This document shows, in pieces, positions 58,101 to 64,000 of a stretch of 64,000 nucleotides of DNA. The DNA lies in assembly GCF_012273895.1 (NCBI RefSeq), contig NC_052120.1, forward strand, positions 9,979,756-10,043,755. Reading direction: 5' to 3'. The stretch comes from Zerene cesonia (Eukaryota > Arthropoda > Insecta > Lepidoptera > Pieridae). The position numbers were made by a program, and so were the translations under genes. The notes below the pieces were generated by a model. That model was not told the DNA's origin, did not search any database, and saw only the letters and a list, made by a program, of their open reading frames with translations. Numbering within the stretch: position 1 is the first letter of the stretch; the number at the start of each line of letters is the position of its first letter.

Positions 58101-58195
58101 AGGGACGGCCACAGGATCACCATCACGGCGCCAACGACCACCATCACCGAGCCACAGCCCATCAGCCAGCCGCTCTTCTTGCCGGCGGACACCAT
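37049..58195 (-). CDS. SCRB-B: CD36 / class B scavenger receptor, croquemort-like, complete coding exons
   Basis: Exons in transcript order: 58195-58079, 57281-57102, 52368-52243, 50320-50111, 44388-44180, 41058-40950, 39964-39804, 39339-39235, 38141-37994, 37168-37049; 1485 nt, 494 codons plus TAG, a normal CD36-family length. Start is the ATG five bases after an acceptor, followed by a short basic N-terminus and a membrane segment (about residues 11-34, MGCGSVMVVVGAVMVILW). The ectodomain has MGPYVFRE, NTGASDF, ECGAV, PDICT, ACYCDE, SACRFGAP and QLPDPDTLVPMFWF, with the six conserved cysteines in exons 5 and 7, and about twelve N-glycosylation sequons. The C-terminal membrane segment is GIGVILLIIGIWILV, followed by a short tail (KKLLKSPESP...NER). 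Predicted role: two-pass plasma or endosomal membrane receptor for lipids or cell debris. Paralogue of SCRB-A in opposite orientation with identical intron phases. Ligand and tissue are not predictable from the sequence. Confidence 0.94.
37287..37395 (-). mobile_element. Helitron-like 3' part, family F
   Basis: CTAGCAACCCGCCCCGGCTT and ACACGGGTGCAA. Truncated after about 110 bases. Confidence 0.4.
37535..37645 (-). mobile_element. SINE-1 fragment
   Basis: On the plus strand GATCACGAGCCGGGATTCGA is the inverse of the T-arm and acceptor half. Tail motifs are rearranged on the right. Confidence 0.5.
37684..37905 (-). mobile_element. Helitron-like element, family F
   Basis: CTAGCTTTTGACCGCGGCTT, CCTTCCTCTTTAATCTC and GCGACTTTGTTTTATACTAT; shares the last two blocks with the copies at 57467 and 61560-61980. 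Confidence 0.5.
37900..37965 (-). repeat. LINE 3' end-like fragment and CTAGAC tandem beside SCRB-B exon 9
   Basis: Minus strand GAGATCGCCGTCGAGCGACA, AGGCCGCC; next to it a short run of TAGACC-type units at 37966-37982. Confidence 0.4.
37994..38141 (-). CDS. SCRB-B exon 9
   Basis: 148 nt. Acceptor CGTCATCAG, with a poor pyrimidine tract; chosen because it aligns with SCRB-A exon 9 and keeps the frame. Donor ACT/GTGAGT. Encodes NNQLPDPDTLVPMFWFKQE and the start of the C-terminal membrane segment. Confidence 0.92.
38197..38379 (+). mobile_element. Helitron-like element, family A, 55 bases from SCRB-B exon 9
   Basis: TCCTACTAATATTATAAATG to GGGGCGCAGCTAG, with a small deletion before the hairpin. 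Confidence 0.66.
38635..38836 (-). mobile_element. Helitron-like element, family A
   Basis: The end CTAG is changed to GTAG. Otherwise full length, to ATAATATTAGTAGGA. Confidence 0.64.
39235..39339 (-). CDS. SCRB-B exon 8
   Basis: 105 nt. Acceptor GTCTTCCAG, donor AC/GTAAGC. Encodes MVFSVALEMFTGMPLEVFAQ and LLVRHVGEI. Same length as in SCRB-A. Confidence 0.93.
39350..39412 (+). mobile_element. Helitron-like 5' fragment beside SCRB-B exon 8
   Basis: ACTTATATTATAAACGCGAA, then GTTTGTTTGTCTATCTTTCG; resembles only the 5' end of the families above. Confidence 0.35.
39565..39745. repeat. C-rich minisatellite with CCTAA units
   Basis: TTAACCTAACCTAACCCAAC at 39581, then repeated CACTCACCCAACC blocks with CGTCTCACT variants. 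Intron 7 of SCRB-B. Confidence 0.75.
39804..39964 (-). CDS. SCRB-B exon 7 (cysteine-rich)
   Basis: 161 nt, very GC-rich. Acceptor TTCCCCCGCAG, donor CC/GTGAGT. Encodes ACYCDEVRDADC and GALNVSACRFGAPAFVTLPH, four conserved cysteines. One codon longer than the SCRB-A exon just before the GALNVSAC block. Confidence 0.95.
39992..40201 (-). mobile_element. SINE-3 copy with 14-bp target duplication, next to SCRB-B exon 7
   Basis: On the minus strand the head reads TTGGTATAGTGGTTAACGCG and GGGTTCAATTCCCGGTGGGG (A- and B-box-like). GGGCACATGGTGAT occurs at 39978-39991 and 40202-40215. Confidence 0.8.
40225..40546 (+). mobile_element. SINE-2 copy
   Basis: Full-length head to tail: GTGGTGGCTCAGCGGTGAG through GTGTCCCAGCAGTGGGAAC to GGGCTGATGATGATGATG. 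It carries about 15 extra bases near the head. No clear target duplication. Confidence 0.8.
40950..41058 (-). CDS. SCRB-B exon 6
   Basis: 109 nt. Acceptor TTTTCCAG, donor ATG/GTGAGT. Encodes VLGIEGQKYVANDSLFDNG. Lies between the gap and exon 7, so the gap does not cost any expected coding exon. Confidence 0.94.
41222..41397 (-). mobile_element. Helitron-like element, family B, with expanded CAAA microsatellite
   Basis: CTAGCGGTCCGCCCCGGCTT to TTATAATATTAGTATAGA. The usual AAACAAAC is expanded to about six CAAA units. Confidence 0.6.
41666..41775 (-). mobile_element. Helitron-like 3' part, divergent
   Basis: CTAGCTGTTCGCACCGGCTT and CGCCCGTAGTACATA. The other end is not recognised. Confidence 0.4.
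41968..42170 (-). mobile_element. Helitron-like element, family A
   Basis: CTAGCTGCGCCCCGCGGTTT to CATTTATAATATTAGTAAGA. Confidence 0.68.
42640..42802 (-). pseudogene. Decayed duplicate of SCRB-B exon 5 end and donor (copy 3)
   Basis: Minus strand from about 42802: GATGTATGCAC/GTGAGTG at 42787/42788, then GATTTTGGGCTTTATC and GGGGGTGTTAGAGTCATT as in the real intron 5 start, then near 42700-42650 an exon-like ACGGGGGAGCTATT. It keeps an intact donor motif but no full exon. Confidence 0.75.
42878..43877. other. Assembly gap of 1000 N
   Basis: Exactly 1000 N, so probably a placeholder of unknown true size. It lies in SCRB-B intron 5, with exon-5-like fragments on both sides. Confidence 0.99.
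43935..44130 (-). pseudogene. Decayed duplicate of SCRB-B exon 5 end, donor and intron start (copy 2)
   Basis: On the minus strand, 44126 downward repeats the exon-5 end (CGATATAAGCAC, with the donor changed to ATGGGT at 44107) and the intron start (GATTTTGGACTTTATT), then 44037-43945 again resembles the middle of exon 5 (ACGGGGGAGATATGGGCGC, GGAGGTTACTATATTCGC). The frame and splice sites are lost. Confidence 0.75.
44180..44388 (-). CDS. SCRB-B exon 5
   Basis: 209 nt, GC-rich. Acceptor ATTTTCAG, donor CAC/GTGAGT. Encodes EYDGVFVMNTGASDF, DECGAVKGSTGELWAPE and FAPDICT. Decayed copies of its 3' half and donor lie immediately downstream. Confidence 0.95.
44915..45000. repeat. Penelope-tail-related fragment
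   Basis: AAATCTTTAATTTCTAAATG, then a stretch like 57035-57080. No second arm is seen here. Confidence 0.4.
45590..46010 (-). repeat. U1 fragments
   Basis: GATCGCTAACCATCAGGTAC and CCAGCCCAGCTGCCCGA at 45640-45690; a second piece near 45890-46005 with TTAAAAGCGAGCAGTGCATT. Confidence 0.45.
46280..46700 (+). repeat. Group-G repeat interrupted by a Helitron-like element
   Basis: TTGACCAACTCTAAACGGAT, ATCAGGGATTGGTGACCATA on the left and GAGCAAGTGAGAGAACTGAG on the right; 46420-46622 is the insert. Confidence 0.55.
46420..46622 (-). mobile_element. Helitron-like element, family A, nested in another repeat
   Basis: CTAGCTGCGCCCCGCGGTTT to AATATTAGTAAGA. It interrupts the group-G repeat at 46280-46700. 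Confidence 0.68.
47243..47414 (+). mobile_element. Helitron-like element, family B
   Basis: TCTATACTAATATTATAAAG, GCTGAAGAGTTTG, ending GGGCGAAGCCGGGGCGAACC then GCTAG. Confidence 0.62.
47688..47887 (-). mobile_element. Helitron-like element, family A
   Basis: CTAGCTGCGGCCCGCGGTAT to TTATAATATTAGTTGGA. Confidence 0.66.
48622..48791 (+). mobile_element. Helitron-like element, family A, hairpin deleted
   Basis: TCCTACTTATTATAAATGC to ACGCAGCTAG. The GC hairpin before the end is gone. Confidence 0.55.
48902..49085 (+). repeat. U1 repeat, 5' half
   Basis: TCATAGCGGGCAACTGGGCT to GATACGGGCCCGCGG. Confidence 0.65.
49557..49576. repeat. Poly-C tract
   Basis: A run of ten or so C, one T, and more C; an error-prone stretch for sequencing. 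Confidence 0.8.
49815..50078 (-). repeat. U1 repeat, near full length, beside SCRB-B exon 4
   Basis: CTTGCACCGGGGAAGTACCA to CTCAATTGCACGCTATGA. It stops about 32 bases from the exon 4 donor. Confidence 0.65.
50111..50320 (-). CDS. SCRB-B exon 4
   Basis: 210 nt. Acceptor GCATTCTAG, donor GGG/GTGAGT. Encodes ANVSSWMFDGIDDPILDIA and IPFDKFGWFYG. Confidence 0.95.
50469..50621 (+). mobile_element. Helitron-like element, variant of family A
   Basis: TCCTACTAATATTATAAACG to CGCGAGTGAAGCCGCAGG and CCAGCTAG. Confidence 0.58.
50784..50986 (-). mobile_element. Helitron-like element, family A
   Basis: CTAGCTGCGCCCCGCCGTTT to TATAATATTACTAGTAGGA. Confidence 0.67.
51235..51445 (+). mobile_element. Helitron-like element, family C, structurally intact
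   Basis: TCTACTATATAAAAATAAG at the start. The 3' end has a perfect 6-bp stem GGCGAA/TTCGCC with a 6-base loop, then CGAGTTTGCTAG before a T. 211 bases, no coding capacity. Confidence 0.65.
51641..51714. repeat. 5-bp tandem repeat ATTGT with variants
   Basis: TATTG units, with TACTG, TAATG, TGTTG and CAGTG variants. Confidence 0.85.
51806..51965 (+). mobile_element. Helitron-like element, family B
   Basis: TCTATACTAATATTATAAAG to CACGGGCGAAGTCGGGGCAG and CCGCTAG. Confidence 0.62.
52110..52235 (+). repeat. LINE 3' end-like fragment beside SCRB-B exon 3
   Basis: GTCTGGAGGAGATCGCTATA, TAGCGATCAGACCGCC, then AATAAAGAATAATGAATAAA. It ends within 10 bases of the exon 3 donor region. Confidence 0.5.
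52243..52368 (-). CDS. SCRB-B exon 3
   Basis: 126 nt. Acceptor TTCAACAG, donor GTG/GTGAGT. Encodes VNLTWNDNST and NGSLSDIITSINPIVV. Confidence 0.95.
52415..52500 (+). mobile_element. SINE-1 tail fragment
   Basis: TTTCTCATTTATAAAAGCAT and ATTTCAATGCTATAAAACTA without the tRNA-like head, just upstream of the SCRB-B exon 3 acceptor side. Confidence 0.55.
52647..52805 (+). mobile_element. SINE-1 copy with tRNA-like head
   Basis: Head 52647-52721: a 7-bp acceptor-like stem GATCACG/CGTGATC, an A box around GTGGCCGAGAGGC, and a T arm GCGGGTTCGAATCCCGC. The body has TTTCTCATTTATAA and AATTTCAATGCTATAAAAC. Confidence 0.78.
52980..53160 (-). repeat. Group-G repeat
   Basis: CTCACTTGCTCTTAAACG, AATCCTGGCGATCCTTATCA, TGATCCCTGATAAGCA, GTCCGTTTGGAGAGG on the plus strand. 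Confidence 0.55.
53320..53535 (-). mobile_element. Helitron-like element, family A
   Basis: CTAGCTGCGCCCCACGGTTT to TTTATAACATTAGTAGGA. Confidence 0.66.
53953..54154 (-). mobile_element. Helitron-like element, family A
   Basis: CTAGCTGCGCTCCGCGGTTT to TTATAATATTAGTAGGA. Confidence 0.67.
54440..54548 (+). mobile_element. Helitron-like 3' fragment, family B-related
   Basis: CTCAGGAACTACTGGACAG and ACGGGCTATTACAGCTAG. Confidence 0.4.
54703..54893 (-). mobile_element. SINE-3 copy
   Basis: Same family: minus strand GGTATAGTGGTTAATGCG and GGGTTCGAATCCCGGTGGGG, ending in the CCCATACCCCAGTAGGGGAC region. Confidence 0.78.
55203..55405 (+). mobile_element. Helitron-like element, family A
   Basis: TCCTACTAATAATATTATAA to GTAGGGCGCAGCTAG. 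Preceded by one extra TCCTACTA. Confidence 0.66.
56005..56132 (+). mobile_element. Helitron-like element, family A, 3'-truncated
   Basis: TCCTACTAATATTATAAATG to GGGCAACTGGAATAACATA; the rest is missing, and a SINE-1 follows. Confidence 0.6.
56166..56310 (+). mobile_element. SINE-1 copy with tRNA-like head
   Basis: Head 56166-56240 is nearly identical to the copy at 52647, then TTCTCATTTATAGAGCATTT and the same AT-rich tail. It abuts a truncated Helitron-like copy. Confidence 0.78.
56828..56857. repeat. CTTT microsatellite
   Basis: About seven CTTT/CTTC units. Confidence 0.85.
56909..57036. repeat. Near-perfect foldback of Penelope-like tail
   Basis: Left arm 56909-56975 (GAAATTAAAAACTTTTTATC, then TTTTAAACGCG and AATATAATGAATGAATCGCG-type sequence) is mirrored by the right arm 56983-57036, which ends TTTTTAATTTCTAAA. 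The centre holds CGACGTTTCGTGACG. It lies 66 nt from the SCRB-B exon 2 donor. Confidence 0.75.
57102..57281 (-). CDS. SCRB-B exon 2
   Basis: 180 nt, phase 0. Acceptor GCCACAG, donor AAG/GTAAGC. Encodes IPMYLECVMFNITNV and EMGPYVFREEL. Same length as SCRB-A exon 2. Confidence 0.95.
57467..57650 (-). mobile_element. Helitron-like element, family F
   Basis: CTAGCGACCCGCCCCGGCTT, CGCACGGGTGTAA, then CTTGAATCACTCTATCTATT and AAGCGACTTTTGTTTTATAC. Confidence 0.5.
57758..58033 (+). repeat. U1 repeat, near full length, beside SCRB-B exon 1
   Basis: ATGTCATAGCGGGCAACTGA to AGCACGCTCTACTCCCAC. It ends 45 bases from the exon 1 donor. Confidence 0.68.
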
Positions 58196-58200
58196 GTTGC
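58079..58200 (-). CDS. SCRB-B exon 1 coding (start codon at 58195, N-terminal TM)
   Basis: Acceptor TTGCAG then GCAAC and ATG, so five bases of 5' UTR and an upstream non-coding exon exist. 39 codons: MVSAGKKSGWLMGCGS..., the membrane segment, then FFTQLKN. Donor AAT/GTGAGT. An in-frame Met at residue 12 is a less likely start because it would remove the basic N-terminus. Confidence 0.92.
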
Positions 58201-58475
58201 CTGCAACGATTGATCTATATCATTTGCTTGAAAGAAAAAAATTTCATCAAAATCCCTTCAGAAGTTTCAGCGTGATTGACGGACAAACATCAAAACAAAC
58301 AAATTTTCACATTTATAACATTAGTGTGAAGTGTGATAATGGTTTTCTGGGTGAAGAATTATAAAGGTGATAGTGTCACCAAACGTGCCTTTCCTAAGTA
58401 TTGGGATAAACTTTGAAAACATATAAAAAAAATAAATTTCGTATAATAAATGTACTATTTGTATAAATGTACTAT

Positions 58476-58787
58476 AAAAAAAGCAGTGGTGGCTCAGTGG
58501 TGAGGCCCTCGGACTTCAAAATCGATAAGTCGGGGTTCAAGACCGGGCGAGCGCGCAGGAAATAAATTGATTTTTCAATTTATCTGCGCATGTAGATAAC
58601 ATCACCACTGCTTAAACGGTGAAGGAAAACATCGTAAGGAAACCGGCATGTCCAAGAATTAAAAAAAAAAAAGTTCGACGGCATGCGACATCTGCCAACC
58701 CGCACTTGGCCAGCGTGGTGGATTATGGCCTGAGCCCTCATAGGAGGCCCGTGTCCCAGCAGTGGGAACATATATGGGCTGATGATG
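58476..58787 (+). mobile_element. SINE-2 copy with 11-bp target duplication
   Basis: Same family as at 17081. AAATGTACTAT occurs at 58465-58475 and 58788-58798. It lies upstream of SCRB-B exon 1. Confidence 0.8.
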
Positions 58788-59234
58788 AAATGTACTATTA
58801 AAAATAAATTTCGTATAAAAAATACTACCAACCTCTCACAAACGATGTATTATTATTTTTTTTTACTTAACCTTGACAGAGTCAATATTCTATCTGACAT
58901 TGAATTAATAATTTCCGATAACCACATGTAACCGATTACCAAATCTATTAGATACGAGTAATTACTAATTAACAATAAAAATCATTGCGACCATTGTGAT
59001 ACACCTGAAAAAAAATCAACTAGAACTGACACCTACCAAAATTAAGTCAAATACAGGTATCTAAATCCAGGGCAGTAATCATCAAAATTGATATAAAATA
59101 AAGCCTAAAATCAGATAACACTGCAATCTGTATTGATTTTATTATATGGTAATCTTAATCTATGTAATTACATTTAATGCACAATAGGTAACTGATGATA
59201 TTAAATAAAATTACATTGGAACACAACTGATCAA

Positions 59235-59445
59235 ACGACTTAATTTTTTAACCGACGTTCCCAAAAAAATGTTTACATTTCGACTGATTTTTTTTTTTTT
59301 TTTTGCTTTCGTTCCTCGATATCCATGGGCTTTCAACCGATTGGCGTGAATCTGTTTGTGTTTGATAGGAAATTTTCATATGGTCTAATTTTAGAATCTA
59401 GAGTGGTGTTTCTCCCCTGAGACGTTTATGACCTTTTATGGTAGA
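59235..59445 (+). repeat. Group-H repeat
   Basis: CGATATCCATGGGCTTTCAA, CCGATTGGCGTGAATC, TTTTAGAATCTAGAGTGGTG and CTCCCCTGAGACG. Confidence 0.52.
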
Positions 59446-59721
59446 AAATATTTATTTTGAATAAAAATTTAGGACTGTATTATAACTATTAACAATATGT
59501 ATCAACTAAGAATATTATCTTATACCTTTAAACGAGCAATTCTTGTAATTGGAATCTCGGAATCGGCTCCAACGATTTTCATGAAATTTAGTATACAGGG
59601 GGTTTCGGGGGCGATAAAAAGATCTAGCTAGGAATCTTTTTTAGAAAATGTCATACTCGTGTTTTATTCCTGTTTTTTTTTCCTGACATCTATTGGTGAA
59701 TAATAATACTATTTTGTTTTG

Positions 59722-59817
59722 TAGATAGCTGGACAACTGAAATAACACAGGCACTTTTTATACCGATATTCCTACGGGATACGGACTTACGCGGTTTCAA
59801 CCGCGGGTCACAGCTAG
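59722..59817 (+). mobile_element. Helitron-like 3' half, family A
   Basis: GTAGATAGCTGGACAACTG to ACGCGGTTTCAACCGCGGGT and CAGCTAG. The hairpin is CGCGGT/ACCGCG-like and intact. Confidence 0.58.
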
Positions 59818-60597
59818 TATTATATTATACTATGAATATTTTATAGTTGATATTCATCTGTTTTTTCTAGTTTCTTAATTCTACAATTTCTAGAAAAAAA
59901 CATCATCAACATCATCACCAGCCCAATTTTGTTTCTATCCTCAGTCGACACTTATCTTCTATGAAAGTTTGGACCACCGCGCAGGCTAAAGCATATTAAT
60001 AGATGGTAGATATAGGAGTTGTGGTTTAGGACAAGCTGGTATCATCTGAATGTGGATATTGAGTGGATACGGAGTAATTAGAAGAATAATATTGAATTGC
60101 AATTTAAATTCCTTTGTCTAATTCAATGTGACATACCAGAGACATAATCTGGTGTTTAAAAGAATGTTAAGATCCTACGTAATTTTTTTGATAGTATTGT
60201 TAAAAGGATGTTTCTATTTCCTTCATCGCTTTGTAAGCTACACCTCCGCAATTTTTTATGGTTCACCAGGAATTCAACCTATTACTAGACCAGAAAAACG
60301 ACCGAAAACCATCAGGTAAATTAAAAAATTCACAAGCATTCATAATTAATTATATTCATAAATATTAAAATGCAATTAATTATTTTTAATCGGAGCTTAT
60401 AGATACATTATACACAGATAATATAGATATTTCCGGGGCCTATCGTAATTATTTACTGATTGGATTGTGACACGCAAGTGACAAATATATTTTTGGGACG
60501 TTATAAAAAAACACCAGCATATTTAAAATAACTACTTAGATAGGTAATTAATTCTGCATACTTCGTATTGTAATCGGGATTGTCTTAATAAAATGAC

Positions 60598-60805
60598 AAG
60601 GCCCATATCCTTTTCCTTACCCTTCCCAGTCCTTTCCTTTTTCCTCTCGCCAATCCTTTCTTAATCCCTTCTCAATTTAAAGTCGGCAATCCATTTGTAG
60701 AGGCATAAGATCTGTAATTGACCTTATGCCTCTCCAAATGTTCATGGGCGGTGATGCCGCTTACCATCAGGCGACCCACCAGCTCCCTTGCCAACTATGA
60801 CATTA
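60598..60805 (-). repeat. U1 repeat, 5' half
   Basis: AGGCCCATATCCTTTTCCTT to GACCCACCAGCTCCCTTGCC. Close to the copy at 24820-25040. Confidence 0.65.
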
Positions 60806-61141
60806 AAAAAAACAAAATAGGTATGTGTATGTGTTACACGATAGTATGTGGAAATCGATGCATGTAGGTAATGTTTGTTTTTTTTAAAGGATGAGAAAAG
60901 ACATAATCGAAATCTTGACACAAATAAAGAGAATTCCATACTCCAGGATAACCTCACCTCAAAATTTCAACTAGTAATTTTTTTCTGTATGGTCGCCTTT
61001 TATCGAAACCTTCACATTTTCTTACAAATATGAAGTTGTACATTTTTATACATGAATTGATTCGACAAGCACGTACATTATCATTTCTGAATATTATAAT
61101 ACGTGTATTGTTTATACGTTATTATAGCACACAACAACACA

Positions 61142-61215
61142 CTAGCTGCGCCTCGCGGTTTCACCCGCGTATTAGTCAAAATAAAAAAAAGTATCTACTA
61201 ATTACATTTATAATA
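61142..61215 (-). mobile_element. Helitron-like 3' fragment, family A
   Basis: CTAGCTGCGCCTCGCGGTTT and CACCCGCGTATTAG; the rest is lost. Confidence 0.5.
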
Positions 61216-61679
61216 TATTAAGTTTTTATTATCTATTTGCTTAGTAATTACATTCATCTATAATGTACAATAAAGAATTTTGCAAATTCCATTAATTCAT
61301 TTTCTCCATACTAATATGACTGCAAAAGTACCTTTGGCTGTCCGTTACGCTTTCGTGTGTAAAACATTAAACCCATTAAAAATCAATTTGGAATAGAGTT
61401 AAATAAACCTAAAGTCTACGTGAGTAAAGACGCGGCCGAATAGCTGTATTTATACGAAGCAATAACTTATGCGCTACGCTTTTAAAATATAATAAATACG
61501 CGAACGAAATTAATAGTCATTATTGAATAAGCAGTTTCAGTAGTTCAATGGATGCTAATATGTAACATATAAACCTTCCTCTTGAATTACTCTATCCATT
61601 AAAAAAAAATGGTTGCCTGTAAAGTCGGTTTTACGGGCGAAGATTTTACGTGACGTCTTTTTCTCGGTAGAATATTTAT

Positions 61680-61870
61680 TGATATGAATATTACGCCAAG
61701 AACGCTCGAGAAAGACAGAGACAGAGACACAAGCACGCGCCGATTCAATGCGCCTAATTCTCTAGTGCTGCGCGCGCGGCGGACCGATCATAGTTCGGTG
61801 ACTCATCGTAACGTTACCGGGCGTTACACTTTTTCATGAGTGACTCCGAGTCGCAACCTAATTTAAGACG
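61680..61870. other. GC- and CpG-rich patch upstream of SCRB-B
   Basis: AGACAGAGACAGAGACACAA, GTGCTGCGCGCGCGGCGGAC and TCGTAACGTTACCGGGCG within AT-rich DNA. It could be a promoter of SCRB-B, but family-F repeat pieces on both sides (61560-61620, 61920-61975) argue for a mobile element. Confidence 0.3.
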
Positions 61871-62749
61871 TTGTCACGTCAAAAAAATCATTATCAAATC
61901 TGTTCAATTCTAAGCAAATTGACATATACACAGACGGCGGAGAGCGACTTTGTCTTATACTAGTAGTGATTATTTTAATTCGCACCTTCCCATTGTGCAC
62001 ACACGGCATATTCCCTCCATTTCGCAGCTCACCTCAGGCCCAAAACCGTACGCATTCATGGCCAAGTCATTGAGTATTTTACATAACATTTCTTGTTAAG
62101 ATATAAGCCTATAAGTCGACTTTGGGAAGCACCATAAATTGTGTAAAACCGTGTAATGCTAGCTCAATTTATTTTTGGACAATTGTCAAATCCAATCAGG
62201 TCCGTTATATGATATGGGGGGCTCATTTTCTCGAGGATTGGGTATCCAAATAATGACGACATGGCTCATTTGTGTTTTTACTTGTTAGGCTTCACTTTAA
62301 AGCCTATATCGTTTGAGCCACAAAGACACTTGAACTTCTGACTATGTATTTAAATCCTTTTAACTAAAACAAACGAAATGGGTAACGAAAGGGGTCGTTT
62401 TTGTGTTGTTAAAAATATACTCGTTTTTTCGCAAGGTTCTAGTGTTCTTCTACCTCAGTTTTTGTAAGCTGGCTAGTTTTACAGCCGCGGATTAATCCGC
62501 GGTGTCTTAGGAATGTTTCAATTCAGAAAGAAACCAATGTCACCCGCTAGCCTCCTAACTATTCCCAGACACAACAATGATATCATAAAATCGGTGTATT
62601 ATAACGTGAAACACAAATACATTCGCAACTATAATGTTGGTAAGGATCACACATGGCCAGTGTATTGAGGTTTAATGAAAATTTCCATAATGAAAAGATT
62701 TTTCTTGTGACATTAAATGTAACTTTTATTATTTGCATTTTACAGTCAA

Positions 62750-62905
62750 CTAGCTGCACGCCCCGATTTCGCCCGGGTAGTCATTTATCGTACTTGAAAT
62801 GATATAAACTATCCTATCTTTTAAGTTGGTAATGCTGGTTAGTATAACTGCATATAGTGCAAATTTGTTTTAAATCGGTTGAGTAGTTTATGAGTCCACA
62901 GTGGA
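62750..62905 (-). mobile_element. Helitron-like element, divergent
   Basis: CTAGCTGCACGCCCCGATTT and CGCCCGGGTAGTC, then AAATCGGTTGAGTAGTTTAT. Confidence 0.4.
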
Positions 62906-63199
62906 CAAAGAACGTGACATGTGACTTAATCTATATATCTTTATGACTTGGCTAATTTACAGTGGCTGAAATTATTTTGAATGTGAATTCACTGGCATCT
63001 AATTAAGTAAGGTGTGATAAGATAATTTTTTCATTCTTGGAAAGCGATTATAATCTTAATGATCTTACAACTAACTCATAGAATTTAGAATCAATTTTAT
63101 CAATGAGCAAAATCTTTTGTAAGTTCTGCAACATACTGATAATTCACATTTCCTCTAAAAGCAATAAAGAGGAGGACTTTGGAAATTTGTGAGTTTGTG

Positions 63200-63330
63200 A
63201 CATGTGCAATTGGTAATCTCAGGAAGTATTGGACTGATTACAAAAGTTCTTCCATTGCTGGATTTATTTGTAATCCCTGAGTGCTATGAGCTGTATACAT
63301 ACTATGAGCAAAGACAGGGAAAACAGCTAG
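63200..63330 (+). mobile_element. Helitron-like 3' fragment, degenerate
   Basis: CTCAGGAAGTATTGGACTG to AAAACAGCTAG, similar to the 54440 copy. Confidence 0.3.
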
Positions 63331-64000
63331 TAATCTGTTTAATGATATTGTTGAATTTTGTTACATAGGAGAAACCTTAGCCTAGACAATAAACAACAGC
63401 TTAAATTACGATTTACTCAGAAACTATCTATGTACTGAATGGATTACTATGAAACTAAATGTTACTTCAAGTTACGCTCAATTGTTGTGTATAACAGTTA
63501 TCTGAGATACTGAGACACCCGAACAAATAAACCAACAAACAAACAAAAATAGAAAGGGGTTTTATTGGTTGTCTCTTAACACCCTGGTTATGTAATTGAA
63601 TTTTTTTATGTACAAACAACTTTTCTACAGATTCCTACTTAAATGAGATAAGATGGTCGCAAAACACAATTTAGAGGATTTATCTTTAAGCAAGTTTAAA
63701 TAACAACAAGATAAAAGTCAAGAGATAAAAATAAAATAACAGATTTCTGTTCCAAGGCAAACATCGATTCCAAATATACTTAATGCGGAACAACATTTCA
63801 ATAATAAAACAAATGGAAACATGCATTCCAAATAATTATTATTTTTAACAAAAAACAAAAAACCCCTTTTGGTTTTCAAAATGTCAGAGCCAGACCAAAT
63901 TTAAATGGGGCCACACGGGAGGCACCAGCTTCCGAATCAATAAAGGATCATAGAAATCGGTTCACTCAAAAAAGTAAAAAGTTATGAGGTAACAAACGCA

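Larger units (their letters stand above)
58800..64000. other. 5' flank of SCRB-B
   Basis: Group-H, U1 and Helitron-like copies with long unassigned stretches (58820-59230, 59830-60590, 62000-62740, 63340-64000). The untranslated first exon implied by the acceptor at 58201-58202 should be here or beyond; I could not place it. The end at 63940-64000 resembles the 2470-2530 repeat. Confidence 0.45.

Overview
This window is nuclear DNA from an insect, most likely a moth or butterfly. It is AT-rich, intron-rich and packed with interspersed repeats: tRNA-derived SINEs, short Helitron-like elements, an RTE-type LINE fragment with a GAT-repeat tail, and Penelope-like fragments. No bacterial gene organisation is present. 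I recognised the repeat types from their sequence; I did not search a repeat library, so the taxonomic assignment is an inference.

Two host genes are visible, both of the CD36 / class B scavenger receptor family, probably croquemort-like. My working labels are SCRB-A and SCRB-B. SCRB-A is on the plus strand: nine exons from 9583 to 31881, all but the first coding exon. SCRB-B is on the minus strand: ten coding exons from 58195 down to 37049, 494 codons plus stop. They face each other tail to tail with about 5.2 kb between stop codons. All internal exons correspond one to one, with the same intron phases, and seven of the eight shared internal exons have exactly the same length. They are diverged duplicates arranged as an inverted pair. 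Each product should be a two-pass membrane glycoprotein with a large extracellular, cysteine-bridged loop that binds lipid or other ligands.

Layout: 1-9.5 kb holds only repeats (Penelope end, Helitron-like copies, a GC-rich foldback island). 9.5-32 kb is SCRB-A with long repeat-filled introns. 32-37 kb is the intergenic space plus the SCRB-B 3' flank. 37-58.2 kb is SCRB-B, interrupted by a 1000-base run of N at 42878-43877. 58.2-64 kb is the SCRB-B 5' flank; the acceptor just before its start codon shows there is an upstream untranslated exon that I could not place.

The most interesting signals are: decayed partial copies of SCRB-B exon 5 lying in tandem on both sides of the assembly gap; SINE and Helitron insertions with target duplications within about 15-30 bases of splice acceptors; a SINE family whose 3' tail matches the tail of the LINE fragment; a stop codon in SCRB-B that sits inside a cluster of CGGTA/TACCG motifs; and several perfect or near-perfect foldbacks. 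I did not find a clearly new biological system.
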